From contig CAMLFP010000228.1 of NCBI GenBank assembly GCA_946479335.1, positions 1 to 8,944 on the forward strand: a stretch of 8,944 bases of DNA. The letters are read 5' to 3'. This DNA is from an uncultured Archangium sp. (GTDB taxonomy: Bacteria; Myxococcota; Myxococcia; Myxococcales; Myxococcaceae). Shown piece after piece: positions 1 to 6,061 of the stretch. Each line of letters begins with the position of its first letter. The stretch's first letter is position 1. Position numbers and translations under genes: made by a program. The notes beneath the pieces were generated by a model. It searched no databases. It worked only from the letters and a program-made list of their open reading frames with translations, and was not told where the DNA came from.

Positions 1-18
1 GCGGTAGAGGAGGGCTCC

Positions 19-351
19 ATGGCTCCTCCGTATGAGAGACACCTCTTTGTCTGCACCAACCGCCGCCCCGACACCGCGCCGCGAGGTTCCTGTGCCGCGA
101 AGGGCGGCGAAGAGCTGCGCGCGGCCTTCAAGCGGGAGCTCGACGCGCAAGACGTGAAGGGCGTGCGCGCCAACGCCGCCGGCTGCCTCGACGCCTGCGA
201 GCGCGGCTGCGCGGCCGTCGTCTACCCCGAGGGCGTCTGGTACGGCCCCATCACGCAAGCCGACGTGAAGGAGATCGTCAGCGAGCACCTGAAGCACGGC
301 CGCGTCGTCGAGCGCCTGCGCATGAAGCTGCCGATCGAGAAGAACAAGTAG
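19..351 (+). CDS. Thioredoxin-like [2Fe-2S] ferredoxin
   Basis: Small soluble cytoplasmic iron-sulfur protein of 110 aa, predicted to carry one [2Fe-2S] cluster and act in one-electron transfer; the redox partner is unknown. Cysteines sit at 12 (VCTN), 25 (GSC), 56 (GCLDAC) and 60, the C-x12-C...C-x3-C pattern of the thioredoxin-fold ferredoxins (Aquifex Fd4 / Shethna II type). The segment around residues 67-79 (VVYPEGVWYGPIT) is also typical of this family. A fifth cysteine at 64 lies just after the ligand pair. The ATG at 19 follows a strong GAGGAGGG Shine-Dalgarno at 7-14. The length is normal for the family. The gene converges on the membrane-protein gene at 365, so the two are not co-transcribed. 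Family assignment is firm from the Cys pattern; the specific role is not known. Confidence 0.9.
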   Translation: MAPPYERHLFVCTNRRPDTAPRGSCAAKGGEELRAAFKRELDAQDVKGVRANAAGCLDACERGCAAVVYPEGVWYGPITQADVKEIVSEHLKHGRVVERLRMKLPIEKNK

Positions 352-354
352 CCC

Positions 355-374
355 GCCTGGCGCTTCAGCGAGGC
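355..374. terminator. Imperfect hairpin between convergent genes
   Basis: GCCT (355-358) and CGCT (361-364) can pair with AGCG (367-370) and AGGC (371-374), with a 2-nt bulge and a very tight loop. It lies exactly between the ends of two convergent genes. There is no T tract on either side, so a role as bidirectional terminator is only a positional guess. Confidence 0.22.
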
Positions 375-775
375 ATCGCGACGAAGGCCAGCCACAACGC
401 GACGGCGCCGGTGATCGAGCCGAGCACGACGCCCAGGATCATGCGCAAGAGCCACTGCGCGCGGCCCGGAGAGGTGAGCCAGACGAAGTACGCGGTGAGT
501 GCTCGAAACGTCCCCGAAAAGACGAGCAAGAGCCCGAAGAACGCCGGGAGAAAGAACACCTTCTCAAACGACAGGTAGCGCGTCCCGGGGGGCGTGGAGG
601 CCGCCCACGCCTCCTGTTCGAGCGCGGAGAGCTTCCACGCGACGAGCAAGCCAGGCACCGCGAGCGCAAGACCGAGGAGCAACGACAGACCGAGCAGTCG
701 TGGCGCATGTTCTCTCGGCACTTCCTCGTCGAAATCGAACGGCCTGAACACCAACCTGAGCACCGGGTTTCCCAT
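365..775 (-). CDS. Small three-helix inner-membrane protein, function unknown
   Basis: I do not recognise a family. From the ATG at 775 the product is 136 aa. It has a polar N-terminus with a charged FDFDEE stretch, then three hydrophobic segments at about residues 27-48, 73-99 and 108-133. The linker between helices 1 and 2 is rich in Glu, Ala, Thr and Pro. It is predicted to sit in the cytoplasmic membrane. No catalytic motif is visible. An upstream start at 826 would add 17 residues of low-complexity Pro/Thr/Ser sequence; neither start has a good Shine-Dalgarno, and I chose 775 because the MGNPVLRLVFRPF sequence looks like real coding sequence. The gene diverges from the VWA gene at 908, so the two may share a regulatory region. 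Confidence 0.7.
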   Translation of the reverse strand: MGNPVLRLVFRPFDFDEEVPREHAPRLLGLSLLLGLALAVPGLLVAWKLSALEQEAWAASTPPGTRYLSFEKVFFLPAFFGLLLVFSGTFRALTAYFVWLTSPGRAQWLLRMILGVVLGSITGAVALWLAFVAMPR

Positions 776-858
776 GGTCGGCGACGCTATTCGGAACGAC
801 GTCGATGTGAGCGTGGGAGGCGGCATCGGTCGACTGACCGACGGTCATCGGGCCGACC
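776..858. promoter_or_regulatory. Divergent spacer with inverted GGTCGG-type half-sites
   Basis: The spacer between the membrane-protein gene (leftward) and the VWA gene (rightward) holds several related short motifs. GGTCGGC at 776-782 is mirrored exactly by GCCGACC at 852-858. TCGGTC at 826-831 is mirrored by GACCGA at 836-841 across a 4-base spacer. CGGTC at 842-846 forms another inverted pair with GACCG at 836-840. This could be an operator for one regulator acting on both genes. In GC-rich DNA such words also arise by chance, and no convincing -35/-10 pair was found here. Confidence 0.3.
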
Positions 859-907
859 TCCCGTTGCCCGATTTTCGAGTTCGCCGCGCGCGCGCACCAT
901 GCCGCGC

Positions 908-2428
908 ATGAAAAGACTCCTCGTCGCCGTCGCGGCCGTCGTCAGTCTCTCCCTCTTCGGGCTCGTCACGCTGTTCGCCAACAACCTCAAGGCGCTCTTC
1001 GGCTGCAGCGCCGACGCGCTCGCCGGGTCGACCGCCGTGACCCTGCGTTCGCGGGCGTATGTGCCGTCGGGCGTCGACCCCGCGGTGCCCGCCCCGCACC
1101 GCACCGTGGACACGCGCGACGATCGCTTCAGCACCTTCGCCATCGACGTCGACACCGCCTCGTATTCGTACATGCGCGCGCAGGTGCGGTACGGCCGCCG
1201 CCCCGAGCCGAAGAGCATCCGCGTCGAAGAGTGGGTCAACGCCTTCGACTACCGGCTCCCGGAGCCGCAGGGCACGCCGTTCTCCGTGCAGGTCGACGGC
1301 GCGGTCTCCCCCTTCGACGAGACGAAGACCTTGCTGCGCGTGGCGCTCCAGGGCCGCCACGTCACCTCCGCGGCGCGCAAGCCGGCGCACCTCGTGTTCC
1401 TGGTCGACGTCAGCGGCTCGATGAGCGCGCCCGACAAGCTGCCGCTGGCGCAGCGGGCCCTGCGCTTCCTCGCCGCGCAGCTGCGCGACGACGACACGGT
1501 GGCGCTGGTGACGTACGCCCGCTCGACGCGCGTGGTGTTGCCGCCCACCAGCCCCGCGCACCTCGACGAGATCATCGCGGGCATCGACGCGCTGACGGCC
1601 GGCGGAGGCACCAACATGGGCTCCGGCATGGAGCTGGCGTACGGCCTCGCCTCGGAGTCGCTGCGGCCCGGCGACACCTCGCGCGTCATCGTGTTGACCG
1701 ACGGCGACGCCAACATCGGCAACGTCTCACACCAGGCGATGCTCGACGCGGTGCGCGCGCACGTGAAGGCCGGCGTGCTGCTCACCACCGTCGGCTTCGG
1801 CATGGGCGACTACCGCGACTCGGCCCTCGAGCAGCTCGCCGACAAGGGCAACGGGCAGGCGCTGTACGTCGACTCCGAGGCCGCCATCGAGCGCGTCTTC
1901 GGCGAGCAGTTGACCTCGGTGCTGGAGCTCATCGCGAAGGACGCCAGGGTTCAGGTGGCCTTCGACCCGGAGGTCGTCTCGTCGTACCGCCTGCTGGGCT
2001 ACGAGAACCGCGACCTCGCCGACGACGACTTCCGCAACGACGACGTCGACGCGGGCGAGCTGGGCGCGGGGCACCAGGTGACGGCGCTCTACGAGGTGAC
2101 GCTCACCCACAAGAACGCGCCGCTGGGGAAGGTCTTCGTGCGCGGGCAGCTCCCCGGTTCGCGCGAGGTCTTCGAGACGAGCGCGGTGATGCACCGTGAC
2201 GCCGTCTCGCGGGCGCTGCACGAGGCGCCGGCCGACTTCCGCTTCGCCACCGCCGTCGCGCTGGCCGCCGACGTGCTGCGCGGCAGCGAAGTGAAGGGCT
2301 GGTCGCTGCCGATCATCGCCGAGTTCGCCAGCGGCGCGACCGACGGCCTCGCCGCGCGTGAGGAGTTCGTGCAGCTGCTCCTCCGCGTGAGCGCCATGCC
2401 GTCTGCGCCGCACGCCTCGCTTCCGTGA
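908..2428 (+). CDS. Membrane-anchored VWA-domain protein, YfbK-like
   Basis: 506 aa from the ATG at 908. Domains in order: an N-terminal hydrophobic segment (about 4-24) that would act as signal or anchor; the VWA-associated N-terminal domain (about 73-163, with FAIDVDTASYSYMR at 77-90); a VWA domain (about 160-340) with an intact MIDAS metal site, D167-x-S169-x-S171, T235 in GGGTN and D265 in LTDGD; and a C-terminal DUF3520-type domain (about 345-495). This is the architecture of E. coli YfbK, whose function is poorly defined; VWA domains generally bind protein partners through Mg2+. The protein is probably held at the membrane with the domains outside the cytoplasm. ATG at 899 is an equally possible start, and neither has a clear Shine-Dalgarno. 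The frame stays open back to 707, but that part runs over the divergent gene and is not protein-like. C33 (LFGC) resembles a lipobox but lies well past the hydrophobic stretch. Confidence 0.88.
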   Translation: MKRLLVAVAAVVSLSLFGLVTLFANNLKALFGCSADALAGSTAVTLRSRAYVPSGVDPAVPAPHRTVDTRDDRFSTFAIDVDTASYSYMRAQVRYGRRPEPKSIRVEEWVNAFDYRLPEPQGTPFSVQVDGAVSPFDETKTLLRVALQGRHVTSAARKPAHLVFLVDVSGSMSAPDKLPLAQRALRFLAAQLRDDDTVALVTYARSTRVVLPPTSPAHLDEIIAGIDALTAGGGTNMGSGMELAYGLASESLRPGDTSRVIVLTDGDANIGNVSHQAMLDAVRAHVKAGVLLTTVGFGMGDYRDSALEQLADKGNGQALYVDSEAAIERVFGEQLTSVLELIAKDARVQVAFDPEVVSSYRLLGYENRDLADDDFRNDDVDAGELGAGHQVTALYEVTLTHKNAPLGKVFVRGQLPGSREVFETSAVMHRDAVSRALHEAPADFRFATAVALAADVLRGSEVKGWSLPIIAEFASGATDGLAAREEFVQLLLRVSAMPSAPHASLP

Positions 2429-2438
2429 CCGCGCGCGC

Positions 2439-3149
2439 TCAGTTGCGGCGGTTGCCGAACAGCCGCAGCAGCGCGAGGAACAGGTTGATGAAGTCGAGGT
2501 ACAGCGTCAGCGCGCCGGAGATGGGCAGCGTGGCCGACGACGAATACCCGCTCGCGGCGTGCAGCTGGCGCAGCTTCTGGGTGTCGTAGGCCGTCAACCC
2601 GCCGAACACGAGCACCGCCGCGCTCGAGATGACGAAGCTCATCATCCCCGAGTGGAGGAAGAGGTTCACGATGCTCGCGATGACGATGCCGAAGAGCCCG
2701 ATGAAGAGGAACGAGGCCCAGCCCGAGAGGTCCTTCTTCGTCACGGTGGCGAAGACGCTCAAGGCGAGGAAGCTCCCGGCGGTGATGGCGAAGACGCCGG
2801 CGATCGACCCCAGGCTGAAGACGTAGAACAACACCGAGAAGGTGACGCCGGTGAGCGCCGCGTAGGTGAGGAACATCGCCGCCGCGACCGCCCCCGACAC
2901 GCGCGTCTGGAGGAACACGAAGGCGAACACCACCGCCAGCTGCACCAGCATCAGCACGCGGAAGTACGGCGCGATGGCCGAGAAGAGCGCCTCATTCGAC
3001 GCCACGCCCCAGGCGACGGCGCCGGTGAGCGCGAGGCCGCCCGCCATCCACGCGTAGACGCGGTTCATGAACGTGCGGGCCGAGTCTTGCCGCGCTGCGG
3101 AGGGCACCGCGCCGGTCAGCGAGTAGGAGTAGCCGTTGTCGGAGTTCAT
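2439..3149 (-). CDS. Bax inhibitor-1 / YccA family membrane protein
   Basis: 236-aa polytopic inner-membrane protein of the BI-1 (UPF0005) family. Some bacterial members behave as pH-sensitive Ca2+ leak channels and others interact with FtsH (YccA); which applies here is unknown. Seven hydrophobic segments are visible at about 32-52, 60-80, 87-107, 111-134, 145-165, 170-187 and 209-231. The family signatures TAYDTQKL (D189) and YLDFINLFL (D219), followed by a basic RLFGNRR tail, are present. The ATG at 3149 was chosen because GAGG lies 3 bases upstream; a GTG at 3167 in the same frame would add six residues. It lies 45 bp downstream of the DUF393 gene and is probably co-transcribed with it. 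It converges on the VWA gene with only 10 bp between stop codons and no visible terminator. Confidence 0.93.
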   Translation of the reverse strand: MNSDNGYSYSLTGAVPSAARQDSARTFMNRVYAWMAGGLALTGAVAWGVASNEALFSAIAPYFRVLMLVQLAVVFAFVFLQTRVSGAVAAAMFLTYAALTGVTFSVLFYVFSLGSIAGVFAITAGSFLALSVFATVTKKDLSGWASFLFIGLFGIVIASIVNLFLHSGMMSFVISSAAVLVFGGLTAYDTQKLRQLHAASGYSSSATLPISGALTLYLDFINLFLALLRLFGNRRN

Positions 3150-3194
3150 GCGCCTCACATAACGCACGAAACCGGCGGCGGTAGTCCCGAACGG

Positions 3195-3572
3195 CTACTG
3201 ATAGATGGAGCAGCTGCCGTCGGTGCAGGGCTCTTTGCGGCCCATCAGCTTGAAGCGGTACTTCGACACCAACCGGTACACCGCGTCGGAGATCTGCAGC
3301 AGCCCGGGGAGCAGCAGCACCTTGAGCAGCGGGCCGTACCAGCGGCGCCGCAGCGTCTGCACCACCGCCGTCACCCCGCCGACCACGCGCCCGTCGTCCA
3401 TCACCAGGTAGATGCGCTTCTCGCAGTCATCGATGGTGAGGCCCCAGGCGGTGACGTCGACGTCGCGGAACGAGGTGAGCGTCAGCGGCGCTCCGGTGCG
3501 CGTCTCCAGCGCGCGCGCGCTGGCGATGCAGAACCGGCAGTGCCCGTCGTAGAGGAGGATGTCCGCCGCCAT
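3195..3572 (-). CDS. DCC-family (DUF393) thiol-disulfide oxidoreductase-like protein
   Basis: 125-aa member of the DUF393 / DCC family, named for the N-terminal D-x-x-C-x-x-C motif. Here it reads YDGHCRFC with C12 and C15, following a beta strand (ILLYDG) as in thioredoxin-fold proteins. Family members are predicted to be thiol redox proteins, but few substrates are known. The middle carries RIYLVMDDGRVVGGVTAV (about 53-70), typical of the family, then a hydrophobic stretch at 80-92. The tail has a second Cys pair, C116 and C121 (CTDGSC). The ATG at 3572 is well supported by TTAGGAG ending about 6 bases upstream. The next gene downstream encodes the BI-1 protein, 45 bp away, so the pair is likely an operon. 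Confidence 0.88.
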   Translation of the reverse strand: MAADILLYDGHCRFCIASARALETRTGAPLTLTSFRDVDVTAWGLTIDDCEKRIYLVMDDGRVVGGVTAVVQTLRRRWYGPLLKVLLLPGLLQISDAVYRLVSKYRFKLMGRKEPCTDGSCSIYQ

Positions 3573-3587
3573 GCGCTGCTCCTAACG

Positions 3588-3606
3588 GGCTTCAAGCCTC
3601 GAAGCC
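3588..3606. other. Inverted repeat upstream of the DUF393 gene
   Basis: GGCTTC at 3588-3593 is mirrored by GAAGCC at 3601-3606, giving a 6-bp stem with a 7-nt loop just upstream of the Shine-Dalgarno of the DUF393 gene. An alternative shorter pairing (GGCTT/AAGCC, 3588-3598) overlaps it. It would lie in the 5' leader of the DUF393/BI-1 transcript if the upstream candidate promoter is used. There is no T tract, so a terminator is unlikely. Confidence 0.35.
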
Positions 3607-3625
3607 GTGGAAAGTCTGCACGGTG

Positions 3626-3654
3626 GTCTGACGCACTCCTCGCCGCGAAGTCAA
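3626..3654 (-). promoter_or_regulatory. Candidate sigma-70-type promoter for DUF393/BI-1
   Basis: Read on the minus strand, TTGACT (3654-3649) is a good -35 match. After exactly 17 bp comes TCAGAC (3631-3626), a weak -10. It sits in the 103-bp gap between the lipoprotein gene and the DUF393 gene, pointing at DUF393, about 50 bp from the start codon. GC-rich myxobacterial promoters often have poor -10 boxes, so this is plausible but unproven. Confidence 0.35.
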
Positions 3655-3675
3655 CGGCGTCTGCGGCGCGCGCGG

Positions 3676-4182
3676 TCAGTCGCAGAGGCCGGGCTGCTGC
3701 GGGGCCGGCTGCGTGCAGCGCGCCGTCAGGTGGGCGCACCGGGCAGACGTGTCGTTCGCGCAGCTCGCCGCGACGCTGGCGCAGAAGTCGGCCCAGCCAT
3801 CGCTGAACACCGTGCACAGGCACGCGCGGTGCGCCGCCTCGCAATCGCTCGCGCCCGCGTCGACGACGGTGCCCGCGTCGTCGGCTTCAGCGCAGGTGGC
3901 GTACGTGGCGTTGCAGCCGTGGAGTTCGTCGAGCGCAGGCGAGCGCTGCCCGGCGAGCGGCGGCCGGAGCGCGAGGAGGCACGCCCGCATGTCCGAGCGG
4001 CAGGCGTGGTTGCGCGGCGCGAACGTGTCTGACTGCACGCAGTCGGCGTTCTGTTGGCCGCAGTTCGCTGCGTCGCGCGCCTCCGCGGTCAATGCATCGA
4101 ACTGTTGTTGAGCGGTCGACAGCGATTGCTCGGTGCCACAGGCGCAGAGCGACGCGGTGATGACGATCGAGATGAGCTTCAT
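3676..4182 (-). CDS. Cys-rich lipoprotein with six CX6C pairs
   Basis: 168-aa predicted lipoprotein. A short signal peptide (MKLISIVITASLCAC) ends in a lipobox-like LCAC, so C15 is the probable lipidated residue, followed by Gly-Thr. The mature part holds 14 further cysteines. Twelve of them form six pairs with identical C-x6-C spacing: 41/48, 61/68, 90/97, 114/121, 134/141 and 149/156; C123 and C167 fall outside. An Asp/Ala/Gly/Val linker (about 101-112) separates pairs three and four. The pattern suggests disulfide-linked helical hairpins outside the cytoplasm. The ATG at 4182 has CAGGAG about 6 bases upstream. The gene follows the ATP-grasp-type gene by 78 bp on the same strand. I do not recognise a named family, and the function is unknown. 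Confidence 0.8.
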   Translation of the reverse strand: MKLISIVITASLCACGTEQSLSTAQQQFDALTAEARDAANCGQQNADCVQSDTFAPRNHACRSDMRACLLALRPPLAGQRSPALDELHGCNATYATCAEADDAGTVVDAGASDCEAAHRACLCTVFSDGWADFCASVAASCANDTSARCAHLTARCTQPAPQQPGLCD

Positions 4183-4260
4183 GGGTGGCTCCTGTGAAAT
4201 GAGGAGCGGGAGTGCCCCTCGTTCACGGCGTGCCGACCCGGCGGCGTCAGCAGGCGAGGT

Positions 4261-5736
4261 TCATCGCCCCCACGCGCGCTTGGCCAGCAGGAGCGATTTC
4301 GCCAAGTCGCTCGTAAGCAGCGGAATCACTCCGCCTCCGCCCACGATGTTCACGATGTGTGAAATCGACCCGCGGCACACGCCTCCCCATTTCGGTTGGG
4401 AGTCGAGCCCGACCGACGCGTACGCCGAGAAATCGACGAACAGCTGCGTCGGAATCTGCGCGGGCCCGGAGCACAGCACGTGCTCCTCGGGCGTGATGTT
4501 GACGATCTCCTGCACCACGAAGCCGCCGCCGGCCTCATCGGCGATGGCGCGCGCGCACAGCGCCTCCCAGCCGAGCGCTTCGCCGTACGCGGCCTTGGTG
4601 CGCTCCGCGAAGCCGGGCTCGCCGCGCGTCTTGCCCACGAAGACCGCGCGCCCGCCATAGTCCCAGCTGCGCTTGAGCACGTACTGGTCGGGGTTCTCCT
4701 GCGCCTTCTTGAGCAGCTCGTCACCGCGGAAGGGGCGCGTCCACGGCACGGCCTCCTGGATGGCCTCCAGCTCGGGCTCGGTGAGGCGCGCCTCGCGTTG
4801 CAGCCGCGAGTCTTGTAGCGCCTGCGAGAGCAGCGCGAAGACCGCCTTCACCTCCACCTGCGACGCGGGCGGGTTGAGCACCACCGCGCGCGTGCCGTTC
4901 GGTTCCGCCAGCAGCGTCTTCACGTAGTCGGCGCCCTTCATGTCGGGCTCCTCGAGGCGGCGCACGAAGAGGTGCCGGTACACGAGGTCGTACTTCTTGC
5001 CGTGGGCCTCGACGGCGTCGGTGCCGGAGAGCTCGTCGGGGTACACGATGTCGGCGTCGGCGCCCCACTCGCGGAAGCGCTCCAGCAGGTACTTCTGCTC
5101 GGTGAGCTGCGCGTCGTTGCGGCGCACCAGCATCGCGAGGCGCTCCGGCGACTTCCCCGGCCGCACCTTCGCGTAGCCCGACAACAGCGCGCGGTAGAGC
5201 GCCAGCGCGTTGCTGCCGTTGTTGCCCATCCACTTCGCGAGGAGGTGATCGGGCGCGCCGTAGTGGCGGCCCACGGTCTCGATGAAGGTGTTGGCCGCGA
5301 TGTCGGAGTACCCCTGCATCGCGGGGATGGTGGCGTTCACCTCGAGGGCGTTCACCTTGTCGCCGACGAAGAAGTCGACGCGCGTGGTGACCAGCGTGGA
5401 GAGGCTCTCGAACGTGGCCTCGGCCAGCGAGCGCTCCAGCGGCGAGAGCCCGTGGATGACGAGCTCCTTCCGGCCTTCGGATGCCAGCACCGCGCGCGAC
5501 ATCTTGAGCGTCGCACTGGAGATGCGCTGCGCGAGCTGTTGCCGGCGCACGAGCTCCTCGGCGTCGATGATCACCGGCGTCGCCGTGATGGGGATGGGCT
5601 TCGTCGAGCCGTCGTCCTTGTTGGTGACGGCCAGGCCGCGCGCGTAGGCGGTGTCGGCGAGCGTCTGCCCGAAGTGCTTCGCGTCCCACGTGAGGGCGTT
5701 GAACAGCTCGTCGCGTTCTTTCGGCGTGAGGCTCAT
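4261..5736 (-). CDS. Probable ATP-grasp-fold ligase-like protein, substrate unknown
   Basis: 491-aa soluble protein. Motifs resemble circularly permuted ATP-grasp / glutathionylspermidine-synthase-like enzymes, which couple ATP to carboxylate-amine ligation. LEVNATIP with E132 and N134 resembles the metal-binding E-x-N segment. YVLKRSWDYGGRAVFVGK (352-369) has the ATP-binding Lys (K355) and a Gly-containing loop (G361-G362). FVVQEIV (406-412) fits the strand with the hinge acidic residue E410. The C-terminal part carries D435 and a conserved-looking CRGSISHIVNIVGGGG segment (454-469). An in-frame stop lies 12 bases upstream of the ATG at 5736, so the start cannot be much earlier; no clear Shine-Dalgarno is seen. 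It diverges from the gene at 6062 across the repeat-bearing spacer and is followed by the Cys-rich lipoprotein gene. The fold is a motif-based inference; the substrate is unknown. Confidence 0.78.
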   Translation of the reverse strand: MSLTPKERDELFNALTWDAKHFGQTLADTAYARGLAVTNKDDGSTKPIPITATPVIIDAEELVRRQQLAQRISSATLKMSRAVLASEGRKELVIHGLSPLERSLAEATFESLSTLVTTRVDFFVGDKVNALEVNATIPAMQGYSDIAANTFIETVGRHYGAPDHLLAKWMGNNGSNALALYRALLSGYAKVRPGKSPERLAMLVRRNDAQLTEQKYLLERFREWGADADIVYPDELSGTDAVEAHGKKYDLVYRHLFVRRLEEPDMKGADYVKTLLAEPNGTRAVVLNPPASQVEVKAVFALLSQALQDSRLQREARLTEPELEAIQEAVPWTRPFRGDELLKKAQENPDQYVLKRSWDYGGRAVFVGKTRGEPGFAERTKAAYGEALGWEALCARAIADEAGGGFVVQEIVNITPEEHVLCSGPAQIPTQLFVDFSAYASVGLDSQPKWGGVCRGSISHIVNIVGGGGVIPLLTSDLAKSLLLAKRAWGR

Positions 5737-5790
5737 GGTGCGGGAGGTTCACCGCGAGCCGCCCGCCGCGCAACCGTTCTTCGCGCGCCG

Positions 5791-5957
5791 GCGCGGCGCC
5801 CACCGCGATTCTCCCGCGTGGATCGTGCCGGGCGCGGCGCCCACCGCGATTCTCGGGCGTGGATCGTGCCGGGCGCGGCGCCCATCGCGATCCTCGGGCG
5901 TGGAGCGTGCCCGGGCGCGGCGCCCACCGCGATTCTCGGCGCGTGGATCGCGCCGGG
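5791..5957. repeat. Four tandem copies of a 41-42 bp GC-rich repeat
   Basis: Units begin at 5791, 5832, 5873 and 5915, each starting GCGCGGCGCC, with lengths of 41, 41, 42 and about 42 bp. Copies are highly similar: each contains a CGCGAT(T/C)CTC core followed by a GCGTGGA-type segment, with a few substitutions and 1-bp insertions in units 3 and 4. The period is not a multiple of three and the array lies between divergent gene starts, so it is not coding. At the start of units 2-4 lies a 13-bp interrupted palindrome, GGGCGC-G-GCGCCC (5830-5842, 5871-5883, 5913-5925); unit 1 has a 5-bp-arm version. Confidence 0.93.
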
Positions 5958-5980
5958 CGGCGCGACGGACCGGGCTCCTC

Positions 5981-5997
5981 TGGTTGATGTTCAACCA
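5981..5997. promoter_or_regulatory. Perfect 7-bp-arm dyad, possible operator
   Basis: TGGTTGA (5981-5987) and TCAACCA (5991-5997) form a perfect inverted repeat around TGT. It is an A/T-richer island in very GC-rich DNA, 64 bp before the start codon at 6062. A further CAACCA half-site is at 6045-6050, just before the Shine-Dalgarno. The position fits an operator for the rightward gene set; a short RNA hairpin is the alternative. Confidence 0.45.
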
Positions 5998-5998
5998 A

Positions 5999-6028
5999 TT
6001 CAGCCCGTCGCGCGGGTCGGGGTAGGGT
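5999..6028 (+). promoter_or_regulatory. Weak candidate promoter for the gene at 6062
   Basis: TAGGGT at 6023-6028 matches the -10 consensus at its first, second and last bases. TTCAGC at 5999-6004, 18 bp upstream, is a weak -35. The location between the dyad and the Shine-Dalgarno is right, but both boxes are poor, so this is tentative. Confidence 0.25.
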
Positions 6029-6061
6029 CCGCGGGTCGTTCCACCAACCACGGAGGCAGGC

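Larger units (their letters stand above)
5737..6061. other. 325-bp non-coding spacer between divergent genes
   Basis: This is the only gene-free stretch over 300 bp. It holds the tandem repeat array (5791-5957), a perfect dyad (5981-5997), a weak candidate promoter and the Shine-Dalgarno of the gene at 6062. The 54 bp between the array and the start codon at 5736 contain no clear promoter or Shine-Dalgarno for the leftward gene. Frames open through the array on both strands give only Arg/Ala/Pro-rich low-complexity peptides and were not called. Confidence 0.85.

Noticed and set aside
707..907. N-terminal extension of the VWA protein to a 573-aa product
   Set aside because: The extra residues are Arg/His-rich shadow sequence over the divergent membrane-protein gene and its spacer. 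The hydrophobic signal-like segment starts only after the ATG at 899/908.
2559..3806. Long rightward open frame of 415 codons
   Set aside because: It runs antisense to the clear BI-1 and DUF393 genes and its translation is a His/Arg/Glu-rich low-complexity shadow typical of high-GC DNA.
4183..4260. Terminator between the ATP-grasp-type gene and the lipoprotein gene
   Set aside because: Only a short imperfect GAG/CTC-GGG/CCC pairing is visible near 4202-4218, with no T tract on the transcribed side.
5791..5957. CRISPR array
   Set aside because: The units are contiguous tandem copies with no unique spacers between repeats, and no cas gene is present.
4721..5998. Long leftward open frame of 425 codons overlapping the ATP-grasp-type gene
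   Set aside because: Arg/Ala/Pro/Gly-rich shadow in another frame of the same strand; its start lies in the non-coding repeat region.
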